From positions 2,783,501 to 2,847,500 of the forward strand of contig NZ_FNUC01000003.1 of assembly GCF_900106035.1 (NCBI RefSeq): DNA of 64,000 bases, given 5' to 3'. Positions 17,244 to 23,854 of this stretch are shown in pieces. The notes beneath the pieces were generated by a model. It saw only the letters and a list, made by a program, of their open reading frames with translations. It searched no databases and was not told the origin of the DNA. Source of the DNA: Jiangella alba. GTDB lineage: Bacteria; Actinomycetota; Actinomycetes; Jiangellales; Jiangellaceae. How positions within the stretch are numbered: the first letter of the stretch is position 1; each line of letters opens with the position of its first letter. Position numbers and translations under genes: made by a program.

Positions 17244-18319
17244 GCGACCTCCTCCGACACCGCTGACGGGACGTCCGCCACCGGTTCCTCCGTGTCCGTC
17301 GCGAAGTGGCACGCAACCGCCGACCCGCCCGTCGCCGCCCGCAGCGCGGGCCGCTCGGTCAGGCACCGGTCCGGCCGGCCCAGCCGCTGGAACAGCGGGC
17401 AGTGCGACGCGTAGTGGCAGCCGACGGCCGTCGCGGGCGCGGCGTCGGCACCGGACTCGCCCGCACCCGGCTCCCCCAGGCCCGGCGCCGCGCCGGGCGC
17501 CTCCGCCTGGCTCACCTCGGCGCTGTCGCGCTCGCCCAGGCCGGGCACCGCCGCGATCAGCCGCCGCGAGTACGGGTGCAGCGGGTGCTCCAGCAGCCGC
17601 TCCCGCGGCGCCACCTCGACCAGCCGGCCCTGGTAGAGCACCGCGATGCGCTCGCACAGGAAGTACACCGCGCGCAGGTCGTGGCTGATGAACAGCAGCG
17701 ACAGCCCCAGCTCGCGGCGCAGCCGGGCGAACAGGTTGAGCACCTGCGCCTGCACCGACACGTCCAGCGCGGAGACCGGCTCGTCGGCGACGATCAGCCG
17801 CGGGCCGAGGCTCAGCGCGCGGGCGATGCCGATGCGCTGGCGCTGCCCGCCGCTGAACTGGTGCGGGTAGCGGTCCAGCATCGACGCGCGCAGGCCGACG
17901 CGCTCCATCAGCTCGCCGAGGGCGGCGTCGCGGCCGTCCGGCGCCGGCAGCCGGTGGATCTCGTACGGGTCGGACAGGATGTCGCGGATCCTGCGCCGCG
18001 GGTTGAACGCGTGCTGGGTGTTCTGGAAGATCATCTGGACGGTGCGGCGGTAGGCCAGCAGGTCCCGCCCGCCCAGCCCGCCCACGTCGCTGCCGTCGAC
18101 CAGCACCCGGCCGGACGTCGGCGTGATCAGCTTCGCGACCACCCGGCCCAGCGTGGTCTTGCCGGACCCGCTCTCGCCGACCAGCGCCAGCGACTCGCCC
18201 GCGTCGATGGTGAGCGACACGTCGTCGACGGCGAGGTGGCCGCGGCGGCCCGGCAGCAGCGCACGGCGGGCGCCGAACTCGTGCGACACCCGGTCGATGG
18301 ACAGCAGCGGCTCGGTCAT
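17240..18319 (-). CDS. Oligopeptide-type ABC transporter ATP-binding protein (OppF/DppF-like)
   Basis: Cytosolic ATPase of 359 residues. Walker A GESGSGKTT lies at 48-56, followed by the signature FSGGQRQR and Walker B ADEPVSALD. The C-terminal extension has the HPLHPYSRRLI element and spaced cysteines (GCHYASHCP, RCLTE, ACHF) typical of the oligopeptide/dipeptide subfamily. It partners with the ATPase encoded just upstream (ATGA overlap). Together with two permeases and a lipoprotein it makes a complete importer. Confidence 0.93.
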   Translation of the reverse strand: MTEPLLSIDRVSHEFGARRALLPGRRGHLAVDDVSLTIDAGESLALVGESGSGKTTLGRVVAKLITPTSGRVLVDGSDVGGLGGRDLLAYRRTVQMIFQNTQHAFNPRRRIRDILSDPYEIHRLPAPDGRDAALGELMERVGLRASMLDRYPHQFSGGQRQRIGIARALSLGPRLIVADEPVSALDVSVQAQVLNLFARLRRELGLSLLFISHDLRAVYFLCERIAVLYQGRLVEVAPRERLLEHPLHPYSRRLIAAVPGLGERDSAEVSQAEAPGAAPGLGEPGAGESGADAAPATAVGCHYASHCPLFQRLGRPDRCLTERPALRAATGGSAVACHFATDTEEPVADVPSAVSEEVA

Positions 18320-19347
18320 CGGCGCGCCCCTTCCACGGGACTGTGACCCAAAGGACTGTCATCCAGAGGGAAGTGGCACGCGGCATGGACGGTGAGCCCG
18401 TCGGCGCTGCCCGGCCAGGTCGACGTGCACGCGTCCGGCTCGCCCAGTTCGGTGAACCGGCGGCAGCGGGCCTGGAAGCGGCAGCCGCCGGGCCAGGCCG
18501 CCGGGTCGGGCGGCATGCCGGACACCGTCTCCAGCTGCTCCGGAGGGACCCCGCCCAGCGGCGGCACACTGCCGAGCAGGGCGGCGGTGTACGGGTGCCG
18601 CGGGGACGTGAGCACCTCGTCGGCGCCGCCCTGCTCGACGACCTGGCCGGCGTACATGACGACGACGCGGTCGCAGATCTCCCGGACCGTGCTGATGTCG
18701 TGCGTGACGAACACGATCGCGGTGCCCAGCTCGTCGCGCAGTTGCACCAGCAGCCGCAGGATCTCGGCCTGGATCGACACGTCCAGCGCGGTGGTCGGCT
18801 CGTCCGCCAGCAGGAGCTGCGGTTCGTTCTGCAGCCCCAGCGCGATCGCCGAGCGCTGCTGCATGCCGCCGCTGAGCTCGTGCGGGTACGCCGCCAGCGC
18901 CTGCTCCGGGCGGGCCAGCCGGGCCCGGCGCAGCGCGTCCAGCGCCCGGCCGCGGCGCTGCTGGGCGTTGAGCTCGGGATGGTGGGTGCGCAGGCTGAGC
19001 CGCAGCTGCTTGCCGACCCGTGCGACGGGGTTCAGCGCGGCGCCGGCGTCGGACGGGATCAGCGCCACCTGGCGCCCGCGCAGCGACCGCAGCACCGACG
19101 GGTCGGCGCCGCGCAGGTCCTTGCCGCCGAACGTGATCGAGCCGTTCACGACCCGGCCCCCCGACGGCAGCAGGCCGAGCAGCGCGAGCAGCGTCAGGCT
19201 CTTGCCGCAGCCCGACTCGCCCACGATGCCGACGATCTCCCGCTCGCCGACCTCGAACCCGACGCCGTCGACCGGCCGGGACGTCGCCGGCCCGTGGCCG
19301 AACTCGACCGCGAGGTCGCGCACGCTGAGCAACGGCTGGCCGGTCAT
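18316..19347 (-). CDS. Oligopeptide-type ABC transporter ATP-binding protein (OppD/DppD-like)
   Basis: 343-residue ATPase with Walker A GESGCGKS, signature LSGGMQQRSAIA, Walker B LLADEPTTALDV and the subfamily C-terminal cysteine cluster (FQARCRRF, DAC, ACHF). ATG 19347 is chosen because it directly overlaps the permease stop and begins just before the first beta strand (MTGQPLLSVRDL). It is the second ATPase of the importer heterodimer. Confidence 0.93.
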   Translation of the reverse strand: MTGQPLLSVRDLAVEFGHGPATSRPVDGVGFEVGEREIVGIVGESGCGKSLTLLALLGLLPSGGRVVNGSITFGGKDLRGADPSVLRSLRGRQVALIPSDAGAALNPVARVGKQLRLSLRTHHPELNAQQRRGRALDALRRARLARPEQALAAYPHELSGGMQQRSAIALGLQNEPQLLLADEPTTALDVSIQAEILRLLVQLRDELGTAIVFVTHDISTVREICDRVVVMYAGQVVEQGGADEVLTSPRHPYTAALLGSVPPLGGVPPEQLETVSGMPPDPAAWPGGCRFQARCRRFTELGEPDACTSTWPGSADGLTVHAACHFPLDDSPLGHSPVEGARR

Positions 19348-20201
19348 GTGCTGGCTCCCTGCGGGTCGAGCCGGTCGCGCAGCACGTCGGCCATGATGTT
19401 GATGCCGAGGACGACCAGCAGGATCGGGACGCCGGCGATGACGCCGATCCACGGATGGCTGAGGACGAACCCGCGCGACTGCGCCAGCAGCGAGCCCCAG
19501 GACGGGTCCGGCGGCTGCACCCCCAGCCCGAGGAAGCCGAGCCCGGCCTCGTCGAGCACGGCGAAGCCGAGCAGCACCGTCGTCTGGACGATGAGCAGCG
19601 GCAGCAGCGCCGGGACGATCTCCTTGCGGATGATCCGCCACCGCCCGGCGCCGATCACCCGGGCCGCGTCGGTGTAGGCGAGGTCGCGGACGCCGACGAC
19701 GGCGCTGCGCACCAGCCGGGCGTAGAACGGCCAGAACGCCAGCCCGAGCGCCAGCAGCGTCGTGCTGAACGACGGCCCGAACAGGCCGACGATGCCGATG
19801 GCGACCAGCAGCGTCGGGATGGCGAAGAACAGGTCGACCACCCGCATGACGGCGAGGTCGACCCAGCCGCCGAGGTACCCGGTGAGCAGGCCCAGCGGGA
19901 CCGCGATGGCCGACGCGAGCGCGACGGCGCCGAGCGCGATCAGCATGGTCATCCGGCCGCCGACGGCCATGCGGGTGAACAGGTCGCGGCCGAGGTCGTC
20001 GGTGCCGAGCCAGTGCTGCGCCGACGGCCCGGCCAGCCGCGCGTCGAGGTCGGTGGCGTTCGGGTCGTACCCGGAGATCAGCGGCCCGACCAGCATGAAC
20101 AGCGCCAGGACGCCGAGCAGCCCGCCGCCGACGAACAGCTTCCAGCTCCGCTTCACGCGGGGGCCGTCGGTGGTCGCGGCCACCACCGCCACGGCGCTCA
20201 T
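19344..20201 (-). CDS. Oligopeptide-type ABC transporter permease (OppC/DppC-like)
   Basis: 285-residue inner-membrane permease. It has an N-terminal helix (about 20-42), a periplasmic segment with LGTDDLGRDLFTRM typical of DppC-type permeases, then about five helices and the EAA loop region VIGAGRWRIIRKEIVPALLP. The stop and start overlap with both neighbours by 4 bp. It forms the transmembrane channel with the DppB-like protein. Confidence 0.93.
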   Translation of the reverse strand: MSAVAVVAATTDGPRVKRSWKLFVGGGLLGVLALFMLVGPLISGYDPNATDLDARLAGPSAQHWLGTDDLGRDLFTRMAVGGRMTMLIALGAVALASAIAVPLGLLTGYLGGWVDLAVMRVVDLFFAIPTLLVAIGIVGLFGPSFSTTLLALGLAFWPFYARLVRSAVVGVRDLAYTDAARVIGAGRWRIIRKEIVPALLPLLIVQTTVLLGFAVLDEAGLGFLGLGVQPPDPSWGSLLAQSRGFVLSHPWIGVIAGVPILLVVLGINIMADVLRDRLDPQGAST

Positions 20202-21148
20202 GTGAGCCTCACTCTCGGGTCCATCAGGCCCTGCAGGACCTCGGCGATGACGTTGACCACGATGAAGATCACGCCGTAGATCAGCATCAGCGCCTGGATC
20301 ATCGGGTAGTCGCGCTCGCTGACGCCGGACGCGACCAGCCGGCCCATGCCGGGCCAGTTGAACAGCTCCTCGACGATGATCGAGCCGGCCAGCAGGAACC
20401 CGACGGTCAGCGCGACCGCGACGATCAGCGACGGTATGGAGATGCGCAGCACCACCGTGCGCGCCACCGTCCGTTCCGGCAGGCCCTGCGCCCGGGCGTA
20501 CGCGACGCTCGGCTCGCCGCCGGTCTCGACGACGGCGGTGCGGGTCAGCCGGGCCAGGTACGGCGCGATCGCCAGCCCCAGCGTCAGCGCCGGCAGCACC
20601 AGCAGCCGCAGGTTCTGCGCCGGATCGACGTCGAACGGCACGTAGCCCTGACTGGGCAGCCAGCCCAGCTGCAGCGCGAGCAGCAGCATGAGCAGCGTGC
20701 CCAGCCAGAAGCCGGGCGTGGCCAGCCCGACCAGCGTGGCGCCGGTGATGACGTTGTCGGCCCGGCTGCCGCGCCGGAACCCGGCGTAGAGGCCGGCCGG
20801 GATGGCGATCAGCAGGCCGACCAGCAGCCCGCCGAGCGCCAGCTCCAGCGTCGCCGGGATGCGGTCGATCAGGATGTCGGACACCGGCATCCGGGATCGG
20901 TACGACAGCCCGAAGTCGCCGGTCACCACGTTGCCCAGCCAGCTCGTGTACTGCTGATACCAGGGTTCGTTCAGGCCGAGCTGGTCGCGCAGCCGCGCGA
21001 CCAGCTCCGGATCACTGTTGACCCCCAGCATCGCGGTCACCGGGTCGCCCGGGATGACCCGGACGTAGGCGAAGGCCAGGATGCTCAGCCCGAACAGCAG
21101 CGGGACCGCGAGCAAGAGCCGACGCGCGATGTACTGGACCACCTGCAC
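20198..21148 (-). CDS. Oligopeptide-type ABC transporter permease (OppB/DppB-like)
   Basis: 316-residue permease beginning with the subfamily hallmark YIARRLLLAVPLLFGLS and the VIPGDPV segment. Six helices are expected, with the EAA loop ARAQGLPERTVARTVVLRISIPSL-type sequence near residue 220. It starts 26 bp after the binding-protein gene, with a Shine-Dalgarno in the gap, and overlaps the next permease by ATGA. Confidence 0.93.
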   Translation of the reverse strand: MQVVQYIARRLLLAVPLLFGLSILAFAYVRVIPGDPVTAMLGVNSDPELVARLRDQLGLNEPWYQQYTSWLGNVVTGDFGLSYRSRMPVSDILIDRIPATLELALGGLLVGLLIAIPAGLYAGFRRGSRADNVITGATLVGLATPGFWLGTLLMLLLALQLGWLPSQGYVPFDVDPAQNLRLLVLPALTLGLAIAPYLARLTRTAVVETGGEPSVAYARAQGLPERTVARTVVLRISIPSLIVAVALTVGFLLAGSIIVEELFNWPGMGRLVASGVSERDYPMIQALMLIYGVIFIVVNVIAEVLQGLMDPRVRLT

Positions 21149-21174
21149 CTCCCCCTAGCTGGTCAGCGCCGACA

Positions 21175-22797
21175 TCACTCGGTGAGCGTGGCGTCGACCA
21201 GCGTGTACGAATCGGCGTCGACGCCGGGCTTGTAGTTCTGCACCCGCTGCGTCATGCCGACCTGCGGCCACTGGTATCCCACCACGAGCATCGGCAGCTC
21301 ATCGGCCTGCCACTGCTCCAGCTCCTTGATGATCTCGATGGACGTGGCCTCGTCGACCTGCTGCGCCTCGGTGACCTTGGCGTCGATCTCCGGGTCGTTC
21401 AGGTGCGTGGTGAGCGCGGTCAGCGAGCCGCCGGAGGCGAACCAGTTCGTGTAGAGGTCCATCGAGTCGGCCGCGCCGGCGCCGCCGTGGTACATCGTGA
21501 ACAGGCCGTTGCCGACGTCGCCCCAGTAGGCGGCCGGGTCGTACTTGCGCGGCGTCACCTCGATGCCGACCTCCTGCAGGTTCTGCTGCAGGATCTGCAC
21601 GTGGCACTCGGCCGCGGGCCAGTTGCCCTCGTACGGGACCTCGAACGCCAGCGGGGTGCCGTCGTCGACGCCGTCGACGCCGTCCGCCACCCGGGTGCCG
21701 CCGCCGTCGGGCTCGACCCAGCCGGCCTCGTCCAGCAGGCTCGCGGCCTCGTCGAGCGCGTCCTCGCGGCTGTCCGCCTTGTACGTGTCGATCTCCTCGT
21801 ACGCCGCGTCCCAGGGCCGCAGGATGTTGCCGTAGGTGAGTCCGCCGGTGCCGAACCAGCAGGCCTCCTGCTTGCCCTCGCGGTCGACGGCCCAGGCCAC
21901 GGCCTGGCGCACCTGCTTGTCGTCGAACGGGGCCTTGGTGCGGTCCCAGCCCCAGAACAGCGGGGACAGCTGGTCGGACTGGATGACCTGGATGGTGCCC
22001 TCGGACTTCAGCCGCTCGGCGTCGGAGTAGGCGACGCTGGCGACGTCGGCCGAGCCGGACTCCAGCGCGGCGGCGTTGGCCGTCGGGTCGTTGTTGAACG
22101 AGACCTGGATGGTCGCGATGCCCGGCGGGCGGAAGTAGTGCTCGTTGGCCGTGAACGTCATCTGGCTCTTGGGCGTGTACTCCGACAGCGTCCAGGGACC
22201 GGAGGTGACGGTCGGCATGGTGAAGTAGTCCGGGTCGGCGCTGACCGCCGCCTCGGACAGGATCGCCGCGTTGGCCGGCCGTCCGACCAGCGCGGGGAAC
22301 GTGCTCATGGGTCCCGCGAGGGTGAACCGCACGGTCGTGTCGTCGACGGCCTCGACGGAGGTCAGCGTGCCCAGCTGGCCGGACAGCGCCTCGCCCTCCT
22401 TCGCCCGCTCGAACGAGAACACCACGTCGGACGCCGTGATCGGCGAGCCGTCGCTGAACGCGATCCCGTCGCGCAGGGTGAACGTGTACACGGTGCCGTC
22501 GTCGGAGATCTCCCACGACTCGGCGAGGGCGCCGACGATCTCGCCGTCGCCGTCTCGTTCGGTGAGGGTCTCGTAGATCATCGCCATGGGGACGCGGGAG
22601 GCGTCGGCGAACGCGGTGGCCGGGTCGAAGCCCTGAGTGGGCTCCACCCCGAGCATCCGCAGCGGGCCGGCCGACTGGCCGTTGCCGCTGCTGCCGCCGC
22701 CCGCCGCCGGCTCGCTGCTCGAGCCGCCTCCGCAGCCGGCCAGCACGACCGCGGTGACGAGCCCCGCAGCCAGGATTCGGAACTGACGCTTCGACAT
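21175..22797 (-). CDS. Oligopeptide-type ABC transporter substrate-binding lipoprotein
   Basis: Family 5 solute-binding lipoprotein of 540 residues, the first gene of the nine-gene operon. The signal ends in the lipobox VLAGC (Cys22), followed by a Gly/Ser linker. The SBP_bac_5 core includes LAESWEISDDGTVYTFTLRDGIAFSDGSP. ATG 22797 is preferred to the GTG just before it because aaggag lies at proper spacing. The family takes up peptides but also nickel chelates, glycans and acylated sugars. Its promoter (TTGACT-18-TAGGGT on the minus strand) is overlain by a GntR-type operator at the -10. Confidence 0.93.
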   Translation of the reverse strand: MSKRQFRILAAGLVTAVVLAGCGGGSSSEPAAGGGSSGNGQSAGPLRMLGVEPTQGFDPATAFADASRVPMAMIYETLTERDGDGEIVGALAESWEISDDGTVYTFTLRDGIAFSDGSPITASDVVFSFERAKEGEALSGQLGTLTSVEAVDDTTVRFTLAGPMSTFPALVGRPANAAILSEAAVSADPDYFTMPTVTSGPWTLSEYTPKSQMTFTANEHYFRPPGIATIQVSFNNDPTANAAALESGSADVASVAYSDAERLKSEGTIQVIQSDQLSPLFWGWDRTKAPFDDKQVRQAVAWAVDREGKQEACWFGTGGLTYGNILRPWDAAYEEIDTYKADSREDALDEAASLLDEAGWVEPDGGGTRVADGVDGVDDGTPLAFEVPYEGNWPAAECHVQILQQNLQEVGIEVTPRKYDPAAYWGDVGNGLFTMYHGGAGAADSMDLYTNWFASGGSLTALTTHLNDPEIDAKVTEAQQVDEATSIEIIKELEQWQADELPMLVVGYQWPQVGMTQRVQNYKPGVDADSYTLVDATLTE

Positions 22798-22842
22798 CAC
22801 GCACTCCTTCAGGTGGTCGATCCGCCGGAGGGGATGGACGGG

Positions 22843-22872
22843 ACCCTAGGTTCCCCGTCAAAGTGTAGTCAA
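22843..22872 (-). promoter_or_regulatory. Promoter of the nine-gene importer operon with operator over -10
   Basis: On the minus strand TTGACT (22872-22867), 18 bp, TAGGGT (22848-22843). The near-palindrome gggaccctaggttccc (about 22840-22855) covers the -10 box and shares the CCTAGG core with the other GntR-type sites. Confidence 0.5.
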
Positions 22873-22877
22873 GTCTC

Positions 22878-22895
22878 TTGACATAGGTCCTATGT
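22878..22895 (+). promoter_or_regulatory. Perfect GntR-type operator ACATAGGTCCTATGT before the DHDPS-like gene
   Basis: A perfect 15-bp palindrome, ACATAGG-T-CCTATGT (22881-22895), runs into a TTGACA -35-like box (22878-22883). It is the most symmetrical copy of the motif family and lies 18 bp before the ATG at 22913, so binding would block transcription initiation of the DHDPS-MFS pair. Confidence 0.6.
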
Positions 22896-22912
22896 AAGGA
22901 TTGGGTTACGAC

Positions 22913-23854
22913 ATGAGCGACGGCTTCTCCCTGTCCGGGGTGTTCCCCGCGAGCCTGACGATGTTCGACGAGGCCGGCCGGCTGGACCAGCCGGCCACGC
23001 ACCGCCACCTGGCGTCGCTGGTCGACGCGGGTGCGCACGGTCTGGTGGTGGCCGGGACCAGCGGCGAATTCGTCGCCATGGCCCCCGACGAGAAGGTGCG
23101 GCTGGTGGCGACGGCGGTCGCCGCGGCGGACGGCCGGGTACCGGTCGTCGCCGGCACCGGGACCGCGTCGACCGCCGAGTCCGTCGAGCTGACCCGGGCG
23201 GCGGCCGCCGAGGGCGCCGCCGCGGTGTTGGTGATCCTCCCCTACTACATGCGCCCGCACCGCGAGGAGGTGCTGGCGCACATCCGTGCCGTCGGCGCGG
23301 CCAGCCCGGTGCCGGTGCTGCTCTACAACAACCCGGCCAACAGCGGCACCACCGAACTGGACGCCGTCGACGTCGGCATGCTCTACCGCGAGGGCGTCAT
23401 CCACGGCGTGAAGAGCACCTTCCCCACCGTCCACCAGGTGCCCGAGGTGATCGACGAGACCGGGCCCGACTTCGCCGTGTTCTACGGCGGGTTCATGGCG
23501 CCGCTGTCCGGGCTGGCCGAGGGCGCGCACGGGTGGATCAGCGGCGTCTTGAACGTCGCGCTGGCCGAGGCGCTGGCGCTGTACGACGCGGTGCGGGCCG
23601 GCGACCTGGCGGCGGCGCGGCGGTGGGCCGCGGCGATCCGCCAGTACCGCTACCTCTACACCCGGCGCCCGCTCGGCCAGGTCGGCGACCTCGCGCTGTA
23701 CCGGACGATGCTGGAGCTGCGCGGCGAGCACGGCGGGCACTGCCGGCTGCCGCTGCTGCCGCTGACGCCGGAGCAGCGGGCCAGGCTCGAGCGGATCATG
23801 ACGGAGAACCCTGCGCTGCGCGGTATCGCGGTCAGCGGGGCTCCGCCTCGATGA
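22913..23854 (+). CDS. Dihydrodipicolinate synthase family lyase/aldolase
   Basis: TIM-barrel class I aldolase-type protein of 313 residues with the signature GTSGEF (48-53), the catalytic tyrosine Tyr138 (LLYNNPA) and Schiff-base lysine Lys167 (HGVKST). Members cleave or dehydrate 2-keto-3-deoxy acids, N-acetylneuraminate and related compounds, which fits the acid-sugar dehydratases nearby. ATG 22913 has AAGGA about 12 bp upstream; a TTG at 22901 is an in-frame alternative but abuts the AAGGA. It diverges from the importer operon and overlaps the MFS gene (ATGA). Confidence 0.9.
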   Translation: MSDGFSLSGVFPASLTMFDEAGRLDQPATHRHLASLVDAGAHGLVVAGTSGEFVAMAPDEKVRLVATAVAAADGRVPVVAGTGTASTAESVELTRAAAAEGAAAVLVILPYYMRPHREEVLAHIRAVGAASPVPVLLYNNPANSGTTELDAVDVGMLYREGVIHGVKSTFPTVHQVPEVIDETGPDFAVFYGGFMAPLSGLAEGAHGWISGVLNVALAEALALYDAVRAGDLAAARRWAAAIRQYRYLYTRRPLGQVGDLALYRTMLELRGEHGGHCRLPLLPLTPEQRARLERIMTENPALRGIAVSGAPPR